A stretch of DNA of 18,512 nt from JANQRV01 sp964533785 (GCA_964533785.1 CAZHNG010000104.1:1-18512); one strand, 5' to 3'. Shown: positions 1-8,177, numbered from the stretch's first letter. Notes: generated by a model from the sequence alone, not told the origin. A program made the numbers and translations.

Positions 1-376
1 GCATAAAATTTGCTTCACTTTCGCTCGTTCATGACCCGCCGAACAAGTCTAATGTTATTTTACACTCCTATTGTATCGATTACTCCCCAATTACGTATTA
101 TTCCCAGGAGTTAACTGGATATTGGATGCCGTTGGCTGAAACCGGTTCATCGTTTTATCTAACATTGTGATGAATTTTTTATCAGCAATTAATAATTGAA
201 ATTCAGCAATTTCTCACGTGAAACGTACGTGGGTTGCCACCAAAACACAAAAGCTCAAAATCCTCGCAAAAAAAGATTAGTGCAATTTTGTGTTCTAAGC
301 TGATAGCTATCGGCTTTGTGGCGATTTTTTCTACTTGTAAGTTCTACATGAGAAATTACTAAAAAAAAATAGAAGT
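1..376. other. Leading non-coding stretch, possible partial ORF
   Basis: No convincing gene is seen. A plus-strand frame is open from the window edge (base 3) to a TGA at 168-170, about 55 codons, and could be the tail of a gene that starts outside; it matches no family I recognise and could be chance. Bases 43-53 (acaagtctaat) match 11 bases in front of the SDR gene at 2036-2046. A near-palindrome around gatagctatc (about 301-316) and a CACGTG at about 217 have no assigned role. Confidence 0.3.
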
Positions 377-919
377 TTGAAAATCAAGGATTACGTAAGA
401 AGTTTGAGAAGTTTTAGGATTTATCACCGCTATATTGGGATTCTACTTGCCTTTTTTCTCTTCATTAGTGCTTCCACTGGTTTTTTATTGGGATGGAAAA
501 AAGACATTGCTCTTTTACAACCACCCACACAAGCAGGGAGCAGTAAAGAATTATCCACCTGGAAACCCATCAGCGAACTTGCTGACAGTGCAGTAGCAGC
601 ATTCAAGGACAAATTTCCAGCAAGTGATAACAGCATAGATCGCATGGATGTTCGGCCTTCCAAAGGGGTCGTAAAAGTGTTAATGGAAAAGGGCTGGTGG
701 GAGGTACAAGTCGATGGAAGTACCGGTAAGGTATTATCCATTAAGCGGCGGCACTCCGACTGGATCGAAGCGCTGCACGATGGTTCCATCATCAGCGATC
801 TATTTAAATTGATCTCCATGAACATTATCGGTATTGGGTTGATTGTCATGGTGCTATCTGGTTGGTGGTTGTGGTACGGCCCTAAGGTAATCCGCAGGCA
901 GAAACGCCGTGAACATTGA
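377..919 (+). CDS. PepSY-associated TM helix protein
   Basis: Inner-membrane protein of the PepSY-associated transmembrane family, 180 residues. Helix 1 lies at about 19-39, right after a basic N-terminus with a His in RIYHRYIG (H17). A periplasmic PepSY-like segment covers about 60-128, ending in a GWWEVQVDGSTGKVL stretch. An LHDG motif (H134) leads into helix 2 at about 146-167, which ends GWWLWYG and a basic tail. Family members often accompany siderophore receptors or redox proteins, but none is adjacent here. The start is a TTG at 377; no in-frame ATG exists before residue 90, and helix 1 would be lost there, so TTG is the only sensible choice. The gene converges on the SDR gene with 57 bp between stops. 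Family assignment is firm; the biochemical role is not known. Confidence 0.85.
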   Translation: MKIKDYVRSLRSFRIYHRYIGILLAFFLFISASTGFLLGWKKDIALLQPPTQAGSSKELSTWKPISELADSAVAAFKDKFPASDNSIDRMDVRPSKGVVKVLMEKGWWEVQVDGSTGKVLSIKRRHSDWIEALHDGSIISDLFKLISMNIIGIGLIVMVLSGWWLWYGPKVIRRQKRREH

Positions 920-923
920 GATA

Positions 924-942
924 TGAATTTACGGAAAATTCA
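924..942. terminator. Weak AT-rich hairpin between convergent genes
   Basis: Seven-base arms TGAATTT (924-930) and AAATTCA (936-942) around a 5-base loop lie between the stops of the PepSY and SDR genes. No clear U-run follows, so a terminator role is only a guess from position. Confidence 0.25.
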
Positions 943-976
943 CCGGTAGTTGCTCATCACCTAGCTCTCTCTGATT

Positions 977-2023
977 TTAGTGAAAGGGCAGGTACATGGC
1001 CGGCAGTTGCTGATCATATGACTTTAGGAATTGTTGGGCAGTTTCCCGAATAGTCTCTTCAATAGGACGGTATTCGAACTGAAGGGTAGTTTTCGATTTA
1101 GTATTATCGAACAAAAAGCTTTTCGAAGAAGTGCGGGCGGTATCTTTGGTAACCATGGGTTGAACGTTCCCAATTTTTGCTTTCAGCCATTCGATTCGCC
1201 AGGCGATTTCCCGCAGCACCGGCCGAACGGGAATATAAGGCCCTTTTTTACCGAGGTAATGGGCCATCATTGAAAAAATTTTAGCGTAATCCTGATTTTC
1301 TGAACTTACAATAAATCTTTCATTGACAATCTCACTTTCCATTAATTTCAGTATAAAAATAGCTACATCGCGAACACCGACAAATCCATTTTTTCCAACC
1401 GGATAAAAGGGGTAGGACCCCTGAGTGAGGGAAAATAGTTTTTGCGTTCCCTGATCCCAAAAGCCGCTGCCCAGTATGATAGAAGGGTTGACAATAGCAA
1501 CGTTGAGGCCTTCAGCCATTCCTCGCCATACTTCCTGCTCTGCCAGGTATTTACTGATGGCGTAATTTGTATTGTGTTTACTGCGGCTCCATTTCGAAGC
1601 CTCCGTAATGACTTCACCGGATTTGGTACGACCAATAGCAGCGGTGGAACTAACGTGAAGTAATTTTTCGACCCCGTGATGCAGACAAAAGTTAACAATG
1701 TTGGCGGTGCCTTCCACATTCACCTGAAACATCTTTTTTCTTGCTGCCGGTTGAAAAGAAACGATCGCGGCACAATGAAAAACCCAGTCTCTTCCTTTCA
1801 GTGTTTCCTCCAGTTCGGATAGGTCCAGAATGTCTTGCTCTATCCAATTAACCTGGTCTTTTACCTCTTTGACCAAAGCCATCGAAGAAGAACTTCTTTT
1901 CGTTGCACTGATATTTTGATAACCGGAATTGATGAGATGACGCAACAGATAAGACCCTAAGAACCCGGTCGCTCCCGTAATGAGTATGTTCTTATTGAAA
2001 TCTTTTGGAACTTTTGCCATCAT
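977..2023 (-). CDS. NAD(P)-dependent extended SDR epimerase/reductase
   Basis: Extended short-chain dehydrogenase/reductase, 348 residues, of the dihydroflavonol-4-reductase/3-beta-HSD-like NAD-dependent epimerase group. The Rossmann motif TGATGFLG is at 16-23. Ser/Thr of HVSSTAA is at 125-127, and the catalytic Tyr154 and Lys158 are in YAISK. K42-R43 after the second strand would suit NADP binding. The substrate cannot be told from sequence; relatives reduce or epimerise sugar nucleotides, sterol-like or polyketide ketones. Two Met codons start the ORF; either works. It is the last gene of a minus-strand series (cytochrome c, anmK, SDR) with 31 bp after anmK. That gap holds a TAGAC-AA-GTCTA palindrome that may act as an operator. 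Beyond its TAA the frame stays open for 15 codons and repeats the DxQLP tail. Confidence 0.9.
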   Translation of the reverse strand: MMAKVPKDFNKNILITGATGFLGSYLLRHLINSGYQNISATKRSSSSMALVKEVKDQVNWIEQDILDLSELEETLKGRDWVFHCAAIVSFQPAARKKMFQVNVEGTANIVNFCLHHGVEKLLHVSSTAAIGRTKSGEVITEASKWSRSKHNTNYAISKYLAEQEVWRGMAEGLNVAIVNPSIILGSGFWDQGTQKLFSLTQGSYPFYPVGKNGFVGVRDVAIFILKLMESEIVNERFIVSSENQDYAKIFSMMAHYLGKKGPYIPVRPVLREIAWRIEWLKAKIGNVQPMVTKDTARTSSKSFLFDNTKSKTTLQFEYRPIEETIRETAQQFLKSYDQQLPAMYLPFH

Positions 2024-2032
2024 AATGTTTAA

Positions 2033-2044
2033 TAGACAAGTCTA
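2033..2044. promoter_or_regulatory. Small palindrome before SDR gene, operator-like
   Basis: TAGAC-AA-GTCTA is a 5-base inverted repeat with 2-base spacer, 10 bases upstream of the SDR start in the anmK-SDR gap. Operators of this shape are common for TetR-type repressors (general knowledge), but no such regulator is in the window. The match is short and may be chance. Confidence 0.3.
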
Positions 2045-2054
2045 ATCAAAAAAG

Positions 2055-3167
2055 CTATACCAAATGTACGATCCCATTGATGGTATCCCGCCGGGCCCCC
2101 GTAACGCTAGCCATTACATTTGGTCGGGAATGCAACCTTAACAATCCCATCAAAGCGATGAGCGCTGCTTCTTTGTATTCCACCAGTGTTTTGTCCGGGA
2201 TCTCAATGTTAACAGCTAAGGGTTGGCAGTGGTTCTGGATACACTGGATTAAAAACTGGTTTAAAGCGCCGCCTCCCGTAGCTAATAATCTGAAAGAGTT
2301 GTCAGATAGGGATGCTTTTTGCCTTAATAGCTGGATAGACCGGGCGATTTCACCGGCAATGAATTGGCAAGCGGTAAACAATTTATCGTGCAATAGGGCG
2401 TCGTAACGAAGAAAGAAGAGGGTTTGATTTTGTTTGACCCACTGATTGTCCAATGATTTTGGGTAAGATTGAGTGAAATAGTTGAGTGATCGGGCAGCTT
2501 CCAAGAGAGCGGGTACCAACTGTCCCTGGCTGGCCATGCGGCCATCTTCATCATAATCTAGGCCAGCCGTCGAAGCCAATGCATTGAGTATCTGGTTACA
2601 ACCGGTTATGTCAAAAGCAATAAATCCGTCGGACGTTCGGCAAGAAATATTGGCAATTCCACCCAGGTTAAGAAAAAAGGTGATTGCCTTGTCGAACAAC
2701 CAGGCATCCGCAATAGGCGCTACCGGCGCACCTTGCCCCCCCAAAGCAATGTCCTGATCCCGAAACCTGCTGATGGTGGGTATGCCGCTGTGGCCGGCGA
2801 TCATTGCCCCTGCACCAATTTGACAAGTAAAAAACTTTTCCGGATGGTGAAAAACCGTATGGCCATGGGAAGCAATATAATCTGGATGTAATTTTTTCTG
2901 TTGAATAAAACTTTTGGCGACTTGCCCAAGGTAGGAACCAAATTCGGCATCCAATACTAAGAGTTGCGTAGCCGAAAGTTGATTGGCACCGGCCAGTTGG
3001 TCGTACCACTCAGCAGTAAAAGGGTGGGTCGTGCATTCATCGATCGACCAATCCGCTAACCGAAAAAGGTCATCGGCAGTTCGCTCTGTTTTGAAACGAC
3101 AATGAGCTAGATCAATACCATCGAGTGAACTGCCTGATATCAGGCCAAGTATGTGATACTCGGTCAT
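2055..3167 (-). CDS. anmK: Anhydro-N-acetylmuramic acid kinase
   Basis: Cytoplasmic kinase of cell-wall recycling. It opens the 1,6-anhydro ring of anhMurNAc and phosphorylates it with ATP to give MurNAc-6-phosphate. At 370 residues it is the usual family length. The N-terminal phosphate-binding loop is GLISGSSLDGID (8-19, canonical GLMSGTSLDGVD). HGHT lies at 101-104, GGQGAP at 143-148 and NLGG at 167-170. The expected catalytic Asp is D186 in AFDITGCNQ, a variant of the better-known FDTGPGN, as expected for Bacteroidota forms. The C-terminal ATPase loop is LLATGGGALN. The gene starts 3 bp after the cytochrome c stop and is probably cotranscribed with it. The pairing with a cytochrome c has no obvious metabolic sense, and murQ is not seen nearby. 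Confidence 0.93.
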   Translation of the reverse strand: MTEYHILGLISGSSLDGIDLAHCRFKTERTADDLFRLADWSIDECTTHPFTAEWYDQLAGANQLSATQLLVLDAEFGSYLGQVAKSFIQQKKLHPDYIASHGHTVFHHPEKFFTCQIGAGAMIAGHSGIPTISRFRDQDIALGGQGAPVAPIADAWLFDKAITFFLNLGGIANISCRTSDGFIAFDITGCNQILNALASTAGLDYDEDGRMASQGQLVPALLEAARSLNYFTQSYPKSLDNQWVKQNQTLFFLRYDALLHDKLFTACQFIAGEIARSIQLLRQKASLSDNSFRLLATGGGALNQFLIQCIQNHCQPLAVNIEIPDKTLVEYKEAALIALMGLLRLHSRPNVMASVTGARRDTINGIVHLV

Positions 3168-3170
3168 GAA

Positions 3171-3527
3171 TTATTTTTTTAAAGAAAATGTGTATTCGGC
3201 TACTGCTTTGATCTCCTCCTCTTCCAGGATCCCCCCGAAAGCGGTCATAACATTTTTTCCATTTGTAATGATCTGAACGCGCTCTTCAACGGGAAGTTCG
3301 GATTGGGTTAGATCTTTGGCTCCGCTCATGCCCATATCGCCGTTAATACCGTGACAAACTACGCAGCGTTTTTTGTAAATAGCTTCACCATCTACCTTTG
3401 CTTGCCCGGATGTTGCTGCTTTGCCAACGGAGGTCACAGAGTTTTCGGCACTCGCTCCGTCAGCACCGGAATTCGAGCAAGCCCAAATAAATAGCCCTAA
3501 AGCAATGAAGAAAATGATCTTTTGCAT
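3171..3527 (-). CDS. Class I cytochrome c, lipoprotein
   Basis: Small monohaem cytochrome c of 118 residues, predicted to be a lipid-anchored periplasmic electron carrier. The signal peptide is MQKIIFFIALGLFIWAC with the lipobox Cys at 17. A Ser/Ala-rich linker follows to about 45. The haem site is CVVCH at 55-59, and the likely axial Met is M94 in KNVMTAFGG. The C-terminal helix EEEIKAVAEYTFSL is typical of the SoxX/cyt c553-like small fold (cytochrome CBB3-type domain). It heads the minus-strand series with anmK 3 bp downstream. The redox partner is not in the window; a role in delivering electrons to a terminal oxidase is inference. Confidence 0.9.
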   Translation of the reverse strand: MQKIIFFIALGLFIWACSNSGADGASAENSVTSVGKAATSGQAKVDGEAIYKKRCVVCHGINGDMGMSGAKDLTQSELPVEERVQIITNGKNVMTAFGGILEEEEIKAVAEYTFSLKK

Positions 3528-3603
3528 TTTTATTCTGTTTTATTAGCAAAATAATGATTTTTACTTTTGAAAATTTATCGTCACAACAATTTATACTTGA
3601 CGC

Positions 3604-3684
3604 GAAGTGGTTTGGGACTTCCCAAACCTATTTCGGTTAGTATATACCATACTTGAAGTGGTTTGGGAACCCAAACCACTTCAA
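3604..3684. repeat. Two related hairpins sharing a 14-base repeat
   Basis: The second unit (3653-3684) is a perfect inverted repeat with 15-base arms, TTGAAGTGGTTTGGG and its complement, and 2 bases between. The first unit (3609-3628) has 8-base arms, GGTTTGGG/CCCAAACC, with a 4-base loop. Both carry the same 14 bases GAAGTGGTTTGGGA (3604-3617 and 3655-3668). They sit between two divergent gene starts, 3527 and 3873, so a simple terminator role is unlikely. They could be operators, a REP-like dispersed repeat or remnants of a miniature element. The rest of 3528-3872 is AT-rich and shows no gene. Confidence 0.7.
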
Positions 3685-3872
3685 CGTCGAAATAGAATGA
3701 GCAGGAATAGAGAACAAATCAACTTGATCGTCTATTCAAGGTTATTTAAGTAGGGTTTGTCGAAAAAGTTTACAGATTCTCCTATTTTTATGTAGAATTA
3801 TTTAATTGGATAGAGAAATTGAGGTTTTCTGTTCTCTATTCAAACAAAAATACCAGAAAAAATTTCACTAAA

Positions 3873-4712
3873 ATGAGTAAAGCGAACAATAAGCCTAATC
3901 AAGGCAGATTAATTACAACGGCAATTATTGCCTTTGTGGCATTCATTCTGATCGTCATCTTTTCTAATGCCACTTTTTTAACGATTGACCCAGGTAATAA
4001 AGGGGTCTTATTCAAACGCTTCGGCGGTGGGTTAAATAAGGATAAAATTTACGGTCAGGGTTTTCACATCGTAGCTCCCTGGAATAGTATGATCGTCTAT
4101 GATGTCAGGATTAAGGAAGGATTGGAACAAATGTCTATTTTATCGAAAAATGGTTTGACCATTGAAGTAGAGCTTTCCTACCGGTTCCGTCCGATTACCG
4201 AAAAGATCGGGTTCCTGCACGATGATATTGGCAGGGATTATAAAGAACGGATTATTGTACCCGAGATCCGTTCAGCTACCCGGGAAGTAATTGGTAAATA
4301 CTTGCCGGAAGAGTTATATTCCACAAAAAGAGAAGCTATCCAGGACGAAATTTTTCAACGTACTGCTGATAATATAAAAGAAAAGCATTTAATCCTGGAC
4401 GCCATTTTGATCAGAGAGGTAGCATTGCCGGAAAAACTAAAAGCTGCTATCGAAAAGAAACTGGAAGAAGAACAGTTGTCTTTTCAGTACGAATTCCGTT
4501 TGGATCGCGAGCTTAAAGAGGCCGAACGCAAGATCATCGAAGCACGTGCCAAAGCAGAGGCCAACGAGATCCTGAACAAGAGTTTGACTGACAAGATCCT
4601 TCAGGATAAAGGGATAGAGGCTACCCTGCAATTGGCCAATTCACCTAATTCGAAGGTCATTGTCGTTGGCGGAAGTGGAGATGGATTACCTTTAATATTG
4701 AATAATAATTGA
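3873..4712 (+). CDS. Prohibitin-like SPFH/Band 7 membrane protein
   Basis: Membrane-anchored SPFH (prohibitin) family scaffold, 279 residues from the ATG at 3873. An in-frame TTG lies at 3819, but it adds 18 residues of poor character before the anchor. One N-terminal helix, about 13-32, is followed by the SPFH core (about 35-195) with features such as FLTIDPGNKGVLFKRFGGG and GFHIVAPWN. Then comes a long charged coiled coil (about 190-245: EKKLEEEQ...LKEAERKIIEARAKAEANEI) and a short hydrophobic Gly-rich tail. Prohibitins form large ring assemblies that organise membranes and hold back FtsH-type proteases (family knowledge). The epimerase gene follows after 25 bp and may be cotranscribed. Without any upstream partner the substrate is unknown. 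Confidence 0.88.
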   Translation: MSKANNKPNQGRLITTAIIAFVAFILIVIFSNATFLTIDPGNKGVLFKRFGGGLNKDKIYGQGFHIVAPWNSMIVYDVRIKEGLEQMSILSKNGLTIEVELSYRFRPITEKIGFLHDDIGRDYKERIIVPEIRSATREVIGKYLPEELYSTKREAIQDEIFQRTADNIKEKHLILDAILIREVALPEKLKAAIEKKLEEEQLSFQYEFRLDRELKEAERKIIEARAKAEANEILNKSLTDKILQDKGIEATLQLANSPNSKVIVVGGSGDGLPLILNNN

Positions 4713-4737
4713 TAAAGGATTCGGTTAATTCCAAATC

Positions 4738-5145
4738 ATGTATAAATTAGATCACATCGGAATTGCTGTGAAAAGTATTGAAAACAGCAATGCTCTTTTT
4801 GAACGATTATTAGGGATCAAGCACTACAAAGTAGAAGAAGTCGGTACCGAAGGGGTGCTGACTTCTTTTATTCAGACTGGGGAAGCAAAAGTTGAATTAT
4901 TGGAAGCTACTGATCCTGAAAGTGCTATTGCAAAATTCATCGACAAAAGAGGCGAGGGAATGCACCATGTTGCATTTGAGGTTGAAGACATATACGCTGA
5001 AATGGAGCGGATGAAAGCAGAAGGTTTCAGGTTGTTGAATGAAGAGCCAAAAAAGGGGGCTGACAATAAGCTGGTCTGTTTTATTCATCCTAAATCGGCT
5101 AACGGAGTATTGGTAGAATTGTGTCAAACCATAAAAGACAGCTAA
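4738..5145 (+). CDS. mce: Methylmalonyl-CoA epimerase
   Basis: Cytoplasmic enzyme of the vicinal oxygen chelate superfamily that interconverts (2R)- and (2S)-methylmalonyl-CoA, linking propionyl-CoA metabolism with succinyl-CoA through methylmalonyl-CoA mutase. It has the family's usual length of 135 residues and two beta-alpha-beta-beta-beta modules. Metal ligands match the family: His6 in LDHIGIAV, His76/77 in GMHHVAFEV and Glu127 in GVLVELCQ. The stretch TDPESAIAKFIDKRGEG is highly characteristic of this epimerase, so a generic glyoxalase is unlikely. It lies 25 bp after the prohibitin-like gene and converges on the GSCFA gene with only 4 bp between stops. Mutase genes are not in the window. 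Confidence 0.93.
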   Translation: MYKLDHIGIAVKSIENSNALFERLLGIKHYKVEEVGTEGVLTSFIQTGEAKVELLEATDPESAIAKFIDKRGEGMHHVAFEVEDIYAEMERMKAEGFRLLNEEPKKGADNKLVCFIHPKSANGVLVELCQTIKDS

Positions 5146-5149
5146 CATT

Positions 5150-6151
5150 TTAGGATTCAGAGGGGGCTTTCATATAAACCCGGAGCATTTCTTTTTCGGA
5201 TGTCCAGTCCAGATCAGGATAAGATCCTTCCATTTGTTCAATAACTTTTAGTTGATGTTCTACAAAGGCTTGATGATTTTCACTTTGTGGAAATGAAGGC
5301 CGGTGCGCTATCGCCTTAAGGATCTTTTTCACTTTATCCATAATGGGGATGGCCTCAGGTTCAATGCAGGCCTGCCTAAAACGATGCCAAATGTATTGAA
5401 TGCCCTGCCCGGTAGGGTGTACCAGATCCTCTTGATAAAAGCGATAATCCCTTAGATCGTCCATCATGATCTCATAACTGGGAAAATAGTAGAGATCAGG
5501 AAGTTGATCGGCGAGTTCATGAATAGCGAGCAAGAGAGTGGCTTTGCTTCGCTGGTTTTCAACTATTCCGTCCTTGATGTGGCGGATGGGGCTTACGGTT
5601 GCTATTATTTTAAGGTTCGGATTGGTATTCCTCATGCAAGCAATGGCCGCATTAAGTTCCTCCGCTATCTGAGTAACGGATAGGAGCTGCTTCCTAAAGG
5701 AAGACTGTGGTATTTTATGGCAATTCGCCACTATTTCTCCCGTTTTATTGTAGACATAGGCAAAAGCTGTACCCAGTGTAAAGATCAAAAAATTGGCTTT
5801 TACAAGAAATTGGTGTGTTTTTTGAGCGGTTCGATCGATATTGTCGATCATCTTTTTTTGATCCGGATGCGATAAATTTCCGTGAAAATCTAAAGAATGC
5901 CAAAGGCCGTTATGGAAAACCAGCCCTTCGTGTTGTAGGGAGGTAGGATCAGCAATAAATTTAAATTGCCGGGCTAATGAAACGGGGTTATATACTATGC
6001 CTAAAGGATTAATTGATACTGGAAACTTATAATCGATCAATAACTGACCAATATTTTCAACAAAACAGGAACCTAATCCCAGGGTCGGGGTGTTGTAATT
6101 GAGGCTAAAAAGAAGAGGGGCAGGTATTAATTCTGTTCGGAATTTCAGCAT
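5150..6151 (-). CDS. GSCFA-domain protein
   Basis: Protein of the GSCFA family (PF08885 as I know it), 333 residues, named after the motif seen here as LGSCFVENIG (26-35). The family has an SGNH/GDSL-hydrolase-like layout. The Ser of GSCF would serve as nucleophile, FTLGTAFAYV follows at about 122-131, and DLVHPTGQGIQYIW supplies a late Asp/His pair. Members occur mostly in Bacteroidota and Proteobacteria; the substrate is not established, with acyl or carbohydrate ester chemistry an inference from the fold. No signal peptide is seen, so it is probably cytoplasmic. It starts at ATG 6151, divergent from the unknown 439-residue gene across 125 bp, and ends 4 bp from the mce stop. Confidence 0.88.
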   Translation of the reverse strand: MLKFRTELIPAPLLFSLNYNTPTLGLGSCFVENIGQLLIDYKFPVSINPLGIVYNPVSLARQFKFIADPTSLQHEGLVFHNGLWHSLDFHGNLSHPDQKKMIDNIDRTAQKTHQFLVKANFLIFTLGTAFAYVYNKTGEIVANCHKIPQSSFRKQLLSVTQIAEELNAAIACMRNTNPNLKIIATVSPIRHIKDGIVENQRSKATLLLAIHELADQLPDLYYFPSYEIMMDDLRDYRFYQEDLVHPTGQGIQYIWHRFRQACIEPEAIPIMDKVKKILKAIAHRPSFPQSENHQAFVEHQLKVIEQMEGSYPDLDWTSEKEMLRVYMKAPSES

Positions 6152-6276
6152 ATTCGGCAGATTGATTTTATTGAAAGTGTTTCACAATTTAAACATTAAA
6201 CTCGTTATTAGGTATAGTATTCAGCGGGCGTTTTTGAGGACTATTAACAGCTTTTGGACGTCAAAAATCAAAGTTT

Positions 6277-7596
6277 ATGTGGCTTTTGGACCGAATCTTT
6301 AGCAATCAGAATGACTCAAACTACCAACCATCTATCCGGTTTGGGCGGTTTAGCGATTCTTATAAGCCATCGAAAAATTACGATGCCTGGGATGATTCCC
6401 TGGAGAAATTCGAAAAACAAGACTATATCGGGTGCTACCGTTCTTTTTTCGACTATTTGCGGGATGAGCAAGAAGATAATGTAAAATATTGGGAAGTAGA
6501 TGAGGGTATTGAATTTGAATTCTATCAGGGTTCAAAACGTATTTTTGGCCATGCCAATACCTCCAAACTAAAGGCAGAAGCAAAGATCGCGAAAGCAAAA
6601 GGCCGAAAAAAACAGTTTATGTACCGTTTATTGGAACAGAATTTCAACCTTCAGTATAGCCGATTTGCAATAGATCATGAAGATACGCTTACCATTATTT
6701 TCGACACTTATTCGCTCGACGGTTCTCCTTATAAATTGTATTATGCCTTAAAAGAACTGGCTACTAATGCGGATAAGCAAGACGATTTGCTACTGGATGA
6801 GTTTAAATCACTTGAACAAGTAGGTACCGACCATTTGAAAATGCTCCCGGCAGAAGAAAAATTAGTGAAATACAATTATGTCATAAATTCAATAGAAAAA
6901 GCCCTGAACATGGCCAAAGATGAGCAATTATGCCAGGAATACCCCGGTGGTATTGCCTATTTATTGCTCAACCTGGTCTATAAATTGGACTATTTGATCA
7001 AGCCGGAAGGGTACATGATGGAAGCATTGGAAAGAGCCAACCGTTTGTATTTTGCAAATGATAATAAGAATACCTTTGAGAAGATCAAAGGTTTACAGCG
7101 GGAATTAGAACTTCTGGCAAGCAGGCCCAGGGAAGGTTTCTTCAGGGAAATGTACCGGGGAATTTCAACATTTGGCATAACAGCTCCCGTTAATCACGAC
7201 CACGTTGTTAACCTGATCAATCATGACCTAGGTAATATGGACTGGTACCGCGATAATGGATACGAAGAGATCGCCTTGTCAATTCCGGGCTATATTATTG
7301 GTTATTGTATGTTTAATTATGCAATCCCCAAACCCGACAGGGATTTATTCCATTTATATTTCCAAATTACCGAAGCCCCTTATTTCAATGCCTTAGGTTT
7401 TAAGAATAATTATTATTCTGAAAAGGAAGCTAAACTCCAACCTAAATATATTAGGAAAGCTATTGAACAGATCGTTACCAACAACCGCAAAGACTATATC
7501 CATTTGGCACCTCATTTGAGTTTATTGAGGTACGAGTCGATGTGTGAATTTGCAAAGTCTTTTCTAATAATGGTAAGGGATTTGGACCTTACCTAG
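6277..7596 (+). CDS. Conserved hypothetical protein, possible YbjN-like domain
   Basis: Unrecognised soluble protein of 439 residues with no signal peptide or membrane helix. The N-terminal 45 residues are polar and aromatic. A segment at about 65-170 (IEFEFYQGSKRIFGHANTSKL, then RLLEQNFNLQYSRFAIDHEDTLTIIFDTYSLDGSP) has the alternating strand and helix pattern of the YbjN/type III chaperone-like fold; this is a weak impression. The C-terminal half is mainly helical, rich in Tyr and Leu, with a GYIIGYCMFNYAIPKPDRDLFHLYFQITEAPYFN stretch split over about 350-385. The ATG at 6277 is the first Met in frame and is kept. The paaD-like gene begins 12 bp after the stop, so the two are probably one transcript. 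Confidence 0.75.
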   Translation: MWLLDRIFSNQNDSNYQPSIRFGRFSDSYKPSKNYDAWDDSLEKFEKQDYIGCYRSFFDYLRDEQEDNVKYWEVDEGIEFEFYQGSKRIFGHANTSKLKAEAKIAKAKGRKKQFMYRLLEQNFNLQYSRFAIDHEDTLTIIFDTYSLDGSPYKLYYALKELATNADKQDDLLLDEFKSLEQVGTDHLKMLPAEEKLVKYNYVINSIEKALNMAKDEQLCQEYPGGIAYLLLNLVYKLDYLIKPEGYMMEALERANRLYFANDNKNTFEKIKGLQRELELLASRPREGFFREMYRGISTFGITAPVNHDHVVNLINHDLGNMDWYRDNGYEEIALSIPGYIIGYCMFNYAIPKPDRDLFHLYFQITEAPYFNALGFKNNYYSEKEAKLQPKYIRKAIEQIVTNNRKDYIHLAPHLSLLRYESMCEFAKSFLIMVRDLDLT

Positions 7597-7608
7597 AAAC
7601 TGATAAGT

Positions 7609-8112
7609 ATGCAAGCAACGAAAGAAATTTCAGTGGAAAAAATATGGGAAATACTGGAACAGGTCACTGATCCGGAAATTCCCGTATTAACAGTACAGGA
7701 CCTGGGGATTATCCGGGACGTTAAAATCGATGATGCCGGTCAGGTAGTGGTTATTATCACCCCCACTTATTCCGGATGTCCCGCAATGAATACTATTGAG
7801 ATCAACATAAAAGCCGCTCTTCAGGAAAATGGGATTGATCAGGTAGAAGTAAAAACCATTTTGGATCCGCCTTGGACAACTGACTGGCTTACCGAATCTG
7901 GCAAAAAAAAGCTTAAAGCCTATGGTATTGCACCTCCTCAGGGAAAATCTCACGATAAAAGCGAATTATTCGCGGAAGAGAGGAATGTGCCTTGCCCCAG
8001 ATGTGGATCGACTCATACCAAAATGTTGAGCCAATTCGGATCAACGGCTTGTAAAGCCCTTTATCAGTGTTTGGATTGCCTGGAACCTTTTGATTATTTT
8101 AAATGCCATTGA
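7609..8112 (+). CDS. paaD: PaaD-type phenylacetyl-CoA epoxidase accessory protein
   Basis: PaaD (PaaJ) homologue of 167 residues. The N-terminal MIP18/DUF59 domain (about 8-95) has DPEIPVLTVQDLGIIRDV and the TPTYSGCPAMN loop with Cys57. PPWTTDWLTESGKKKLKAYGIAPP is a strong PaaD signature. The C-terminal zinc ribbon has CPRCGS (129, 132), Cys148 and CLDC (154, 157), then a final KCH. In known paa operons PaaD is needed for 1,2-phenylacetyl-CoA epoxidase activity, probably in maturation of the metal centre of PaaA; it is not itself the catalyst. None of paaA, B, C or E is in the window. It therefore may serve a paa cluster elsewhere or act as an Fe-S/metal assembly factor. It lies 12 bp after an unknown gene. 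Confidence 0.9.
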   Translation: MQATKEISVEKIWEILEQVTDPEIPVLTVQDLGIIRDVKIDDAGQVVVIITPTYSGCPAMNTIEINIKAALQENGIDQVEVKTILDPPWTTDWLTESGKKKLKAYGIAPPQGKSHDKSELFAEERNVPCPRCGSTHTKMLSQFGSTACKALYQCLDCLEPFDYFKCH

Positions 8113-8177
8113 GAATAGATGTTAGACGCCAGATTTCAGACTTTAAATCTACTGGGAATTGATTGATCTGTTTGTTT

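Noticed and set aside
3..170. Open plus-strand frame from the window edge
   Set aside because: Not called as a gene because it has no family likeness and its length can occur by chance; noted only in the first entry.
3819..3872. Upstream TTG start for the prohibitin-like protein
   Set aside because: It adds a low-complexity polar tail before the membrane anchor; ATG 3873 gives the usual N-terminus.
8131..8150. AGATTT/AAATCT stem between paaD and the next gene as a terminator
   Set aside because: Six weak A/T pairs with an 8-base loop and no adjacent T-run.
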